This document shows, piece by piece, positions 47,539 to 56,019 of a stretch of DNA of 64,000 bases. Made by a program: the position numbers and the translations under genes. A model generated the notes under the pieces. It ran no database searches. It worked only from the letters and a program-made list of their open reading frames with translations, and was not told the DNA's origin. The stretch spans positions 1 to 64,000 of the forward strand of contig NZ_WMBT01000001.1 of NCBI RefSeq assembly GCF_009708075.1, in the 5' to 3' direction. The DNA comes from Paracoccus lichenicola (lineage in GTDB: Bacteria; Pseudomonadota; Alphaproteobacteria; Rhodobacterales; Rhodobacteraceae). Every line of letters begins with the position of its first letter. The stretch's first letter is position 1.

Positions 47539-49092
47539 TCAGAACAGGGATTTCTGTTCGGGCGGCTTGGGCTTGCGGGCAGGCTTTGGCGCGCTTTCGG
47601 GACGGACGGTCACGCGGCCATCGGCGAACTCCAGGTCCATCTGCGGCAGTTGGCGCGCAGCCTGTGCCGTTGTCACCACGCCATCGGGACCATGGACCAC
47701 CACGAAGCCGCGCTTCAGCGTTTCCTTGTAGCCCAGCGACAGGCGCAGCCGATCCACCCGCTGCATCGCCTGGTCGCGGTTGCGGATCGCCCGCTGCACG
47801 GCCCCATCCAGCCGCCGCGCCAGATCGGCCAGCCGCTGATCCTGCTGCGCGATCGCCCGCCGCGTGCCGGCCATCACCCGCGCCAGCGAGGCCTCCAGCC
47901 GTTCCCCCATCGCCACGGTGCGGTCGCGCCGCCGTTCCAGCCTGCGGGTCGCGGCCGAATCCAGCCGGTGTTCCAACCCGTGCAGCGCATGGGCCTTGCG
48001 GTCGGTGAAGCGCCGCAGCAGCGCCACCGGCATGGGCCGCGCCGCAAGCTGGTGCCTGCGGGTGCGCACCAACCCGTGCAGCGCCGGATCCAGCCGCCCG
48101 GCCCACAGATCCAGCCGCTGCCGCGCGCCTTCGGTCAGCGCGCCGGGGCGGCCAAGCGCGCGGGACAGGTCGCGCAGCCGTTGCCGGGGGCGGTCGATGT
48201 GATGCTGGCTGCACCGCGTCAGCCGCGCCTGCGATTCGGCCAGCCTCGCCGCCAGTTCCGCCAGCACCGGCACCGCCATTTCCGCCGCAGCCGTCGGCGT
48301 CGGCGCGCGGCGGTCCGAGGCGAAGTCGATCAGCGTCGTGTCCGTTTCATGCCCCACGGCGGAAATCAGCGGGATGCGGCTTTCGGCGGCGGCGCGGACC
48401 ACGGCTTCCTCGTTGAAGCCCCACAGATCCTCCAGGCTGCCGCCGCCCCGCGCGACGATCAGCAGATCGGGGCGCGGGATCGGCCCGCCCTGCGGCAGAT
48501 CGTTGAAGCCCCGGATCGCGGCGGCCACTTGGGGGGCGCAACCCTCGCCCTGGACGGCCACCGGCCAGATCAACACGCGCGTCGGAAAGCGGTCGCGCAG
48601 CCGGTGCAGGATGTCGCGGATCACCGCCCCCGAGAGCGAGGTCACGACCCCGATCACCCGGGGCAGCGACGGCAGCGGGCGCTTGCGCGCCTCGTCGAAC
48701 AGCCCCTCGGCCGCAAGGGCCTGGCGGCGCTTTTCCAGCATCGCCATCAGCGCGCCCAGGCCCGCAGGCTCGATCTGATCGACGATCAGCTGGTATTTCG
48801 ACTGGCCGGGAAAGGTGGTGATGCGGCCGGTGGCGATGACCTCCATCCCCTCCTCGGGGCGCTGCGCCAGCTTGGCGGCCTGCCCCTTCCAGGTGACGGC
48901 GGCCAGGACGGACCGGTCGTCCTTCAGGTCGAAATAGATGTGCCCCGACGATGGCCGCGACACGCGCCCGATCTCGCCCCTCACGCGAACGCGGCCGAAC
49001 TGATCCTCCAGGCTGCGCTTGACCGCGCCCGACAGTTCGGAAACCGTGAATTCATGCGCGTTGCTGCCCGGCGCGTCTTCCAGCAAATCCAT
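47539..49092 (-). CDS. xseA: exodeoxyribonuclease VII large subunit
   Basis: XseA with XseB degrades single-stranded DNA to short pieces. The 517-aa protein has an N-terminal OB-fold (FTVSELSGAVKRSLEDQFGRVRVRGEIG), the catalytic region VARGGGSLEDLWGFNEEAVVRA and SAVGHETDTTLIDFASDRRAPTPTAAAE, then a long helical segment (residues about 270-450). The C-terminus (KPKPPEQKSLF) is short and basic. The small subunit xseB is not in the window. It diverges from purD. Confidence 0.96.
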   Translation of the reverse strand: MDLLEDAPGSNAHEFTVSELSGAVKRSLEDQFGRVRVRGEIGRVSRPSSGHIYFDLKDDRSVLAAVTWKGQAAKLAQRPEEGMEVIATGRITTFPGQSKYQLIVDQIEPAGLGALMAMLEKRRQALAAEGLFDEARKRPLPSLPRVIGVVTSLSGAVIRDILHRLRDRFPTRVLIWPVAVQGEGCAPQVAAAIRGFNDLPQGGPIPRPDLLIVARGGGSLEDLWGFNEEAVVRAAAESRIPLISAVGHETDTTLIDFASDRRAPTPTAAAEMAVPVLAELAARLAESQARLTRCSQHHIDRPRQRLRDLSRALGRPGALTEGARQRLDLWAGRLDPALHGLVRTRRHQLAARPMPVALLRRFTDRKAHALHGLEHRLDSAATRRLERRRDRTVAMGERLEASLARVMAGTRRAIAQQDQRLADLARRLDGAVQRAIRNRDQAMQRVDRLRLSLGYKETLKRGFVVVHGPDGVVTTAQAARQLPQMDLEFADGRVTVRPESAPKPARKPKPPEQKSLF

Positions 49093-49154
49093 GCGTCTTG
49101 TTCCCTTCGCCGCGCCACACTAGAACGCCGCGACCAGAAGCGAAAGGGCGGCCC

Positions 49155-50411
49155 ATGAACATCCTGATCCTTGGCGGCGGCGGGCGCGAACATGCGCTGG
49201 CCTGGGCGATCCGGCAGAACCCGAAATGCGACCGCCTGATCGTGGCCCCGGGCAATGCGGGCGTCGCCAATGTCGCGGAATGCGCCGACCTGAACATCCT
49301 GTCGCGCGCCGAGGTTCTGGAATTCGCCGAAGGAAACGCCATCGACTTCGTGGTGATCGGCCCCGAAGCGCCGCTGGCCGCCGGCGTGTCCGACGCCCTG
49401 CGCGACGCGGGCTTCCTGGTCTTCGGCCCCTCGCAAGCCGCAGCCCAGCTCGAGGCGTCGAAGGCCTTCACCAAGGAAATCTGCGATGCCTGCGGGGCGC
49501 CCACCGCCGCCTGGGCGCGCTTCACCGATGCCGCCAGCGCACGCGATCACGTCGCGGCCCAGGGCGCACCCATCGTGGTCAAGGCCGACGGGTTGGCCGC
49601 AGGCAAGGGCGTCACCGTGGCCGAAACCGTGGACCAGGCGCACGACGCCATCGACGCCATCTTCGACGGCGAATTCGGCGAGATGTCGGTAGTGATCGAG
49701 GAATTCATGGCGGGCGAGGAAGCCAGCTTCTTCGTCCTGTGCGACGGCGCGGACTGCCTTCCCATCGGCACCGCGCAGGACCACAAGCGCGTGGGCGACG
49801 GCGACACCGGCCCGAACACCGGCGGCATGGGCGCCTACAGCCCCGCGCCGATCCTGACCGAGGCCTTGCAGGAACAGGTCATGGCCCGGATCGTGCGCCC
49901 CACCGTGGCCGAGATGGCCGCGCGCGGGATGCCGTTCCAGGGCGTGCTTTACGCGGGGCTGATGATCGACAAGGGCCAGGCCCGGCTGGTCGAATACAAC
50001 GTCCGCTTCGGCGATCCCGAATGCCAGGCGCTGATGATGCGCCTGGGCGCGCAGACGCTGGACCTGCTGCTGGCCTGCGCCGAGGGGCGGCTGGCCGGGG
50101 CCGCGGTCAACTGGGCCGACGATCACGCGCTGACGGTGGTGATGGCCGCGCAGGGCTATCCGGGTGCCCATGAAAAGGGAAGCGTCATCAACGGCCTGGA
50201 CGGCCTGTCCGAAACCAGTTTCGCCATGACCTTTCACGCGGGCACCGCCAGCAAGGACGGCCAGGTCATCGCCACCGGCGGCCGCGTCCTGGCCTGCACC
50301 GGCCGCGGCGCGACCTTGGCCGAGGCGCATGAACGCGCCTATGCCCAGGTGGACGCCCTCGACTGGCCCGAGGGCTTCTGCCGCCGCGACATCGGCTGGC
50401 GCGCGCTCTAG
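49155..50411 (+). CDS. purD: phosphoribosylamine-glycine ligase
   Basis: PurD joins phosphoribosylamine and glycine with ATP in purine synthesis. The 418-aa ATP-grasp enzyme starts MNILILGGGGREHALAWAI and has VKADGLAAGKGVTVA, TGPNTGGMGAYSPAP and LVEYNVRFGDPECQ, the metal-binding segment. The ATG at 49155 follows AAAGGGCGG; an earlier in-frame ATG at 49098 lies before the family start. Confidence 0.97.
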   Translation: MNILILGGGGREHALAWAIRQNPKCDRLIVAPGNAGVANVAECADLNILSRAEVLEFAEGNAIDFVVIGPEAPLAAGVSDALRDAGFLVFGPSQAAAQLEASKAFTKEICDACGAPTAAWARFTDAASARDHVAAQGAPIVVKADGLAAGKGVTVAETVDQAHDAIDAIFDGEFGEMSVVIEEFMAGEEASFFVLCDGADCLPIGTAQDHKRVGDGDTGPNTGGMGAYSPAPILTEALQEQVMARIVRPTVAEMAARGMPFQGVLYAGLMIDKGQARLVEYNVRFGDPECQALMMRLGAQTLDLLLACAEGRLAGAAVNWADDHALTVVMAAQGYPGAHEKGSVINGLDGLSETSFAMTFHAGTASKDGQVIATGGRVLACTGRGATLAEAHERAYAQVDALDWPEGFCRRDIGWRAL

Positions 50412-50415
50412 GCTT

Positions 50416-50470
50416 CTTCTTCACTCAAATATCCGCGCCGGAGGCATCCGACGGGGCCGCAAGCACCAAG
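50416..50470 (-). repeat. interspersed GGATATTT-type repeat, copy 3 (inverted, shortened)
   Basis: On the minus strand this gap reads CCTCCGGCGCGGATATTTGAGTGAAGAAG. It shares the GGATATTT core and flanking G/C-rich context with the copies at 19.8 and 47.5 kb, and lies between the converging stops of purD and prs. Confidence 0.45.
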
Positions 50471-50471
50471 G

Positions 50472-51491
50472 TCAAAGGCTGGAATACAGCCCCTCGTAGA
50501 TCGGCAGCAGGGTGTCCGTCTCGAACAGGCTGCTGACCGATGTGCCGTTCCAGATGTTCAGGATGGCTTGCGTGAACATCGGCGCGGTCGGCACGATGCG
50601 GATGTTGGGCGCGGATTTCACTGCATCGGTCGGCTGGATCGAATCGGTGATGACCAGAGATTTCATCACCGACTTGCTCACCCGCTCGACCGCCGGGCCG
50701 GACAGCACGCCATGGGTGATATAGGCGTGAACTTCGGTCGCGCCGTTGTCGGTCAGCACCTGGGCGGCCTTCACCAGCGTGCCCGCCGTGTCGCAGATGT
50801 CGTCGACGATGATGCAGACCTTGCCCGCGACATCGCCGATCACGGTCATCTCGGCCACTTCGCCCGCCTTTTCGCGGCGCTTGTCCACGATGGACAGCGG
50901 CGCGCCGATCCGCGTCGCCAGTTCGCGCGCGCGAGCCACGCCGCCCACGTCGGGGGACACGACCATCAGGTCGTTCATCCGGCCCCGGAAGTGATGCTGC
51001 ACGTCGAGCGCAAAGACCGGCGCGGCATACAGGTTGTCCACCGGAATGTCGAAAAAGCCCTGGATCTGGGCGGCGTGCAGATCCAGCGTCAGCACCCGGT
51101 CGATGCCCGCCTCGGTCAGAAGGTTCGCCACCAGCTTGGCGCTGATGGGCGTGCGGGCCTTGGCGCGGCGGTCCTGGCGGGCATAGCCGAAATAGGGAAT
51201 GACCGCCGTGATCCGCGCCGCCGAGGACCGCCTCAGCGCATCGGTCATCACCATCAGTTCCATCAGGTTGTCATTCGCCGGGTTCGAGGTCGGCTGGATG
51301 ATGTACATGTCCTCGCCCCGGACATTCTCGAACACCTCGACGAAGATTTCCTGGTCGTTGAACCGCTCGATCCGGGCATCGCAAAGGCTGACGTTCATCC
51401 CCCGGTGCATCGACATCCGCCGGGCAATCGCCGCGGCAAGGGTCCGGTTCGCATTGCCGGAAATCAGCTTGGGTTCGGTCATGACGGGCAT
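50472..51491 (-). CDS. prs: ribose-phosphate pyrophosphokinase
   Basis: Prs makes PRPP from ribose 5-phosphate and ATP, feeding purine, pyrimidine, histidine and NAD synthesis. The 339-aa protein is longer than the usual 315 aa, with about 20 extra residues spread over the chain. Motifs: [18 protein letters not shown], the flexible loop [10 protein letters not shown], and the PRPP site [14 protein letters not shown]. The start [19 protein letters not shown] at 51491 has an alternative Met three codons in (51482). Confidence 0.97.
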   Translation of the reverse strand: MPVMTEPKLISGNANRTLAAAIARRMSMHRGMNVSLCDARIERFNDQEIFVEVFENVRGEDMYIIQPTSNPANDNLMELMVMTDALRRSSAARITAVIPYFGYARQDRRAKARTPISAKLVANLLTEAGIDRVLTLDLHAAQIQGFFDIPVDNLYAAPVFALDVQHHFRGRMNDLMVVSPDVGGVARARELATRIGAPLSIVDKRREKAGEVAEMTVIGDVAGKVCIIVDDICDTAGTLVKAAQVLTDNGATEVHAYITHGVLSGPAVERVSKSVMKSLVITDSIQPTDAVKSAPNIRIVPTAPMFTQAILNIWNGTSVSSLFETDTLLPIYEGLYSSL

Positions 51492-51578
51492 GGAGGGGGC
51501 CTTTGCACGGGGATTCGCCAGATTGCGCCCGCCTTATCACCCGGTTAGCCTGCGGGCAAACCGCGAAGGACCGTCCTT

Positions 51579-52178
51579 ATGGCCAATATCGACTACTATT
51601 TCGGAACGATCAGCCCCTGGGCCTATCTGGCGGGCGACCGGCTGGAACGGATCGCGGAACGCCACGGTGCTGCGATCACCTACAAGCCGCTGGATATATT
51701 GCAGCTTTTCGACCGCACCGGCGGGGTGCGCCCGGCCAACCGCCATCCCAGCCGGATGGACTATCGCGCGCAGGAATTGCCTCGCTGGGCCGATCACCTG
51801 GGGGTGGCCCTGAACGTGAAGCCCGCCCATTGGCCGGTGAACATGGCGCCGTCCTCCTATGCCATCATCGCCGCGCAACAGGCGGGCGGCGGTGACCTGG
51901 GCGGGTTGGTGCAGGGTTTCCTGCGCGCCATTTGGGCCGAGGATCGCGACATCAGCGACGACGCCGTCATTCGCGACATCCTGGGGGCGCATGGCTTCGA
52001 TCCCGCGCTGGCCGACAAGGGCCTGTTCATCGGCGCCGAAACCTATGGCCGCAACCTGGAACAGGCGGTCGAGGCGGGGGTGTTCGGATCGCCCTTCTAT
52101 GTGGTGCGGGAAAGCGGGCAGAAGTTCTGGGGCCAGGACCGGCTGGATTTCCTCGACCGGCACCTGTCGGCCCCATGA
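51579..52178 (+). CDS. 2-hydroxychromene-2-carboxylate isomerase family protein (DsbA fold)
   Basis: A 199-aa member of the HCCA isomerase group in the thioredoxin/DsbA fold. The catalytic serine is at the start of the thioredoxin helix (YFGTISPWAYLAG), where thiol-redox members have Cys. GVFGSPFYVV near residue 175 provides the cis-Pro. These proteins use glutathione to isomerise aromatic ring-cleavage products, but many members lack such pathways. Its stop overlaps the next ATG (ATGA), so it is coupled to the hydrolase that follows. Confidence 0.88.
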   Translation: MANIDYYFGTISPWAYLAGDRLERIAERHGAAITYKPLDILQLFDRTGGVRPANRHPSRMDYRAQELPRWADHLGVALNVKPAHWPVNMAPSSYAIIAAQQAGGGDLGGLVQGFLRAIWAEDRDISDDAVIRDILGAHGFDPALADKGLFIGAETYGRNLEQAVEAGVFGSPFYVVRESGQKFWGQDRLDFLDRHLSAP

Positions 52179-52951
52179 CCGGCATCCACAAGCGCCACTG
52201 GCCGGGCGACAAGGACCGCCCGGCCTTGGCCCTGCATTGCATGATGGGCAGCGCGGGTTACTGGGGACCGATCGCCCGGCGGCTGGAGGGGCGCGTCGAT
52301 CTGACCGGCTTCGACATGCCGGGTCATGGGCGCAGCGGCCCCTGGATGGAGGGAACCGAGGGGCCGGATTTCCACACCGCCGTCACGCGGATCGCGGCCA
52401 GCTTCATCGACCGGCCGCTGGATCTGATCGGCCACAGCCTTGGCGCGACCGTTGCCCTCCGCATCGCCATCGCCGCGCCCGAGGCGGTGCGCAGCCTGAC
52501 CCTGATCGAGCCGGTGCTGTTTGCGGCCGCGCCCAACGCCGAGCAGGACGCGCGCGGCCGGATCATCACGGGCCATCTGGCCCAGGGCCACATCGAGGAT
52601 GCCGCCCGCGCCTTCATCGACCTGTGGGGCGCGCAGCCCTTCGACGACCTGCCCCCACCCGCCTGTCGGATGATGACCGACCAGATCCGCCTGGTGGCCG
52701 CGACCGACGACACCCTGACCCATGACCGTGCCAACATCCTGCGGGATGGGGGGCTGGAGGCCATCGACGCCCCCGTGCTGATCATCGCGGGAGAGCGGTC
52801 CCCGGCGGTCATCCACGCCATCGCCGAGGCCTTGGCCGCGCGCCTCGCCGATGTCGGCCGCGCCAGCGTGCCGGGGGCGGGCCACATGCTGCCGCTGACC
52901 CATCCGGACGAAACCGCCGGGCTGATCGCCGTCAACCTCGACCGCGCCTAG
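52175..52951 (+). CDS. alpha/beta hydrolase
   Basis: A 258-aa alpha/beta hydrolase. The nucleophile elbow is GHSLGATVAL with Ser near residue 91, the acid is expected at about 207 after VLIIAGERSP, and His in GAGHMLPLTHPDE near 236. MSGS-type oxyanion loop CMMGSAGYWGP lies at the N-terminus. It resembles esterases and C-C hydrolases; the substrate is unknown. It overlaps the preceding isomerase gene by four bases and the convergent lectin gene by four. Confidence 0.85.
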   Translation: MTGIHKRHWPGDKDRPALALHCMMGSAGYWGPIARRLEGRVDLTGFDMPGHGRSGPWMEGTEGPDFHTAVTRIAASFIDRPLDLIGHSLGATVALRIAIAAPEAVRSLTLIEPVLFAAAPNAEQDARGRIITGHLAQGHIEDAARAFIDLWGAQPFDDLPPPACRMMTDQIRLVAATDDTLTHDRANILRDGGLEAIDAPVLIIAGERSPAVIHAIAEALAARLADVGRASVPGAGHMLPLTHPDETAGLIAVNLDRA

Positions 52952-53295
52952 ACAGCGAAGTCGTCTTCATGACGGACCGTACCGATGGCCAGCCAGTCGG
53001 CGCGGATCCGTGCAACCCTTGTATCGCCCCAGGTGCGGAAGACGATGTCGAAGCCCCGTGCGGTCACCTGTTCGGCGCAGATGTCGGCCCGCTGGTTCGC
53101 ATCCCCGGCGATATCCCACATGCCGATTGCCACATGGACCACAGGCGGGGCAGTAAAGGCTTGCGCAAAGGTCACGGACTGGCGAACAGTGCGCGGTCCC
53201 TCGCTTGTCCACATGACGCCCTGATCCTCGAATGCCGAAAACAGCAGCCGGGATCCCTGGCAAACCCCGACTGCGTGATGACCGAATTTCTGCAT
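52948..53295 (-). CDS. H-type lectin domain protein
   Basis: A 115-aa protein formed by one H-type lectin domain, best known from the snail Helix pomatia agglutinin. The pattern RTVRQSVTFAQAFTAPPVVHVAIGMWDI and the Trp-rich TWGDTRVARIRADWLAIG is typical, and trimers are expected. There is no signal peptide, so an intracellular or non-classically exported role is possible. Similar proteins occur in Rhodobacteraceae. Sugar specificity cannot be deduced. Confidence 0.8.
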   Translation of the reverse strand: MQKFGHHAVGVCQGSRLLFSAFEDQGVMWTSEGPRTVRQSVTFAQAFTAPPVVHVAIGMWDIAGDANQRADICAEQVTARGFDIVFRTWGDTRVARIRADWLAIGTVRHEDDFAV

Positions 53296-53384
53296 CAGCG
53301 ACCTTTAGCCCAGCTTTGTGGAGAGTTTGACGGTCCGCCCCTGCCGTGAGGCTGCTCATGCGGCGACCGGCGGCATGGCACGGT

Positions 53385-53822
53385 TCAGGCAAAGGCCTCC
53401 TCGAACGCCCGTTCGAGGATTTCGATCCGGCCCTGCCCATCCACCAGCGCGGCATCGAAGCGCATCTCCGGCAGCGGCGCATGGCCTTCCTTGTCGCAGT
53501 ATTCCAGCGCCGCACGCATGATGCGGCCCTGCTGGGCCGCACCCAACCGCTGCGCGGCTTCGTGATGGGTGGCGGACTGCTTGACCTCGACAAAGATCAG
53601 GCACTGCCCATCCCGGCAGATCAGGTCGATTTCCCCTGCCTTGCCGCGCCAGCGCCGCGCCAGGATCGTCATGCCCTTGCCTTCCAGGCTGCGGGCAACG
53701 CTGTCCTCGGCAAGGGTTCCCGCCAGGTGGGCAAGTCGCCCACGCGTGCGCCGTGCAGCCGACACCGGTCCCGATGCAACAGGCAGTGCCCGGTCGAAAT
53801 CCCCCGCCTTGGCATAGCTCAT
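53385..53822 (-). CDS. yraN: YraN family putative endonuclease
   Basis: A 145-aa protein with the restriction-endonuclease-like fold of YraN (UPF0102). It has GTLAEDSVARSLEGKGMTILARRWRGKAGEIDLI and the VEVKQSATHHEAAQRLG segment with the expected D-ExK residues. The biological role is unclear; some relate it to Holliday-junction or DNA repair. GAGGAG precedes the ATG at 53822, two bases past the rsmI stop, so they form an operon. Confidence 0.92.
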   Translation of the reverse strand: MSYAKAGDFDRALPVASGPVSAARRTRGRLAHLAGTLAEDSVARSLEGKGMTILARRWRGKAGEIDLICRDGQCLIFVEVKQSATHHEAAQRLGAAQQGRIMRAALEYCDKEGHAPLPEMRFDAALVDGQGRIEILERAFEEAFA

Positions 53823-53824
53823 GA

Positions 53825-54715
53825 TCACTCCTCGCCTTCATCCAGGGACAGCGCGATCTGGTAAACCTCGCGCCGTGCCAATCCCAATTCCGCCGCAACC
53901 TCTTTCGCGGCATCCTTCACCGTCATCCGCCCCAGCCTGGCCCCCAGGGCCTGCCGTATCATCCCTTCGTCGGCCACCACGGCGCCCGGCCGATCGACCA
54001 GCATCACGACCTCGCCCTTCAGGACGGCCATGCGCGGATCCTGCGCCAGTTCGGCGGCCGTGCCGCGGATCACCTCCTCGAACTTCTTGGTCAGTTCCCG
54101 CGCCACCACCGTAATCCGATTCGCATCAACCTCGCACATCTCTTCCAATGTTTGATTAACGCGCCGGGGGCTTTCAAACAGGATCAACGTCGCATCCACC
54201 GCCATCCATTGCCGCAGCCAGGTCATGCGCGCGCCCCTTGTTGACGGAGGAAAGCCCGCGAACAGGAAGCGGTCGCTTGGCAGGCCCGACAGGCTCAGCG
54301 CCACCAGGGGGGCCGAGGGGCCGGGAAGGGCGTGGACGCGGTGGCCGGACGCCGCGGCTTCCCGTGCCAGGCGGAAGCCCGGATCGGCCACCAGCGGCGT
54401 GCCCGCGTCCGAGGCATAGGCGACGCTTGCGCCCCCGGCCAGGGCGGCCAGCAGCGCGGGACGGGCACGTTCCCCGTTGTGGTCGTGATAGGGCAGGATC
54501 CGCCGCCCCCGCAGCGGGACGCCGTGGATGTCCAGCAGATGGCGCAGCACGCGCGTATCCTCGGCCGCCAGCACGTCGGCGGCATTCAGCACGTCCAGCG
54601 CGCGCAGGGTGATGTCGCGGGCCGTGCCGATGGGCGTCGCCACCAGGTAAAGGCCGGTGTCGAGCGGCCTTGCCTCGACATGGGCGGCCAGGCGCTGCGG
54701 GGGCTGGATGTCCAT
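53825..54715 (-). CDS. rsmI: 16S rRNA (cytidine-1402-2'-O)-methyltransferase
   Basis: RsmI methylates C1402 in the ribosomal decoding centre using SAM. The 296-aa sequence has LYLVATPIGTARDITLRALDVL, AAEDTRVLRHLLD, YASDAGTPLVADPGFRLA and ALPGPSAPLVALSLSGLP, all typical. The start is MDIQPPQR at 54715. It diverges from the LppC-like gene 90 bases away, a usual arrangement in this family. Confidence 0.96.
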   Translation of the reverse strand: MDIQPPQRLAAHVEARPLDTGLYLVATPIGTARDITLRALDVLNAADVLAAEDTRVLRHLLDIHGVPLRGRRILPYHDHNGERARPALLAALAGGASVAYASDAGTPLVADPGFRLAREAAASGHRVHALPGPSAPLVALSLSGLPSDRFLFAGFPPSTRGARMTWLRQWMAVDATLILFESPRRVNQTLEEMCEVDANRITVVARELTKKFEEVIRGTAAELAQDPRMAVLKGEVVMLVDRPGAVVADEGMIRQALGARLGRMTVKDAAKEVAAELGLARREVYQIALSLDEGEE

Positions 54716-54805
54716 CTGCGTTTTCCTTCCGACTGATTGCCAAGCCAGCCCGTTGGTCCTAGGCTGCCCGCACCTCGGCGATACCTCACAGCAGGAAAGT
54801 TTCAT

Positions 54806-56017
54806 ATGGTCGTTTCCGCCACAACCCGGCCCGCCGCCGGATGGCGCCGCGTCGTTGCCGGTGCCGTTGCCATCCTGTCCGCCTTCGTCCTTGCTGCCTG
54901 CGAGCCGGCGGGCGGATCGCAGCGGGCCAGCGGCCCTGCCATCGGTCCCCTGATCAATCCCGGCGAACCCGTGCGCGTGGCCCTGCTGGCCCCCGGCGGC
55001 AGCGGCTCGGCCGATCTGGAATGGCTGTCGCGCAGCCTGAAGAACGCCGCGCGGATGGCGGCGGCGGATGCGCAGGGCGCCAGCATCGACCTGCGCGTCT
55101 ATGACACCGGCACCAGCACCGAACAGGCCGTGGCCCAGGCCAATGCGGCGGCCGACGCGGGCGCGCAGATCATCGTCGGCCCGCTGTTCGCCGAAGGCGC
55201 GAATGCCGTGGGCAATGCCATGCGGCCGCGCAACATCAACGTGCTGACCTTCTCGAACAATGCCGAGATCGCGGGCGGCAACGTCTTCATCCTGGGCAAC
55301 AGCTTCGCCAATGTCGCGGACCGCCTGGTCGCCTATGGCACCCGCCAGGGCAAGCGCAACATCTATGTCGTGGCCGAGGACGACATCGCGGGCCAGCTGG
55401 GCGGCCGCGCGATCGAGACCGCCATCGCCCGCAACGGCGCCCGCCTGGCGGGACGATCGAACCATTCCGTGTCGGTCACGGGCATCGACGCCGTGACGCC
55501 GCAGATCGTGGCCGCCGCGCAGTCGGGCCAGGTCGATGCGGTGTTCATGACCGCCAACAACCAGGCCGTGCTGCCCTACCTGACCGAAAAGCTGGCCGCC
55601 GCCGGTGTCCGGTCGCCCGTGACGCAGATGATGGGGCTGACCCGCTGGGACCAGCCCGCCAACCGGATCTCGATGCCGCAGTTGCAGGAAGGCTGGTTCG
55701 CGATCCCGGACCAGGGCCTGAAAGCGCAGTTCGACGCCCGCTATCGCAGCGCCCATGGCGAGCAGCCGCATGAACTGGCGAGCCTGGCCTATGACGGGGT
55801 CGCCGCCATCGCCTCGCTGGCGCGCAGCGGCAAGCGCAATGCGCTGACGACCACGGGGCTGACGCAGAACGCGGGCTTTGCGGGCGTGGGCGGGGTCTTC
55901 CGGCTGCGTCCGGACGGAACCTCGGAACGGGCGCTGGCGGTGGCCACCCTGCGCGGCAACCGGCTGGTCATCCTGGAACCCGCGCCGCGCGGCTTCGGCG
56001 GCGGCTTCGGGTTCTGA
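54806..56017 (+). CDS. LppC/LpoA-like penicillin-binding protein activator lipoprotein
   Basis: A 403-aa outer-membrane lipoprotein with lipobox LAAC near residue 31. The mature part is a type I periplasmic binding fold (VRVALLAPGGSGSADLEWLSRSLKNAARMA, AQIIVGPLFAEGANAVG, TFSNNAEIAGGNVFILG), as in LppC/LpoA that activate peptidoglycan synthases. It could alternatively be an ABC-type amino acid binding protein, but its place opposite rsmI favours LpoA-like. It ends two bases before the glnD start. Confidence 0.85.
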   Translation: MVVSATTRPAAGWRRVVAGAVAILSAFVLAACEPAGGSQRASGPAIGPLINPGEPVRVALLAPGGSGSADLEWLSRSLKNAARMAAADAQGASIDLRVYDTGTSTEQAVAQANAAADAGAQIIVGPLFAEGANAVGNAMRPRNINVLTFSNNAEIAGGNVFILGNSFANVADRLVAYGTRQGKRNIYVVAEDDIAGQLGGRAIETAIARNGARLAGRSNHSVSVTGIDAVTPQIVAAAQSGQVDAVFMTANNQAVLPYLTEKLAAAGVRSPVTQMMGLTRWDQPANRISMPQLQEGWFAIPDQGLKAQFDARYRSAHGEQPHELASLAYDGVAAIASLARSGKRNALTTTGLTQNAGFAGVGGVFRLRPDGTSERALAVATLRGNRLVILEPAPRGFGGGFGF

Positions 56018-56019
56018 TC

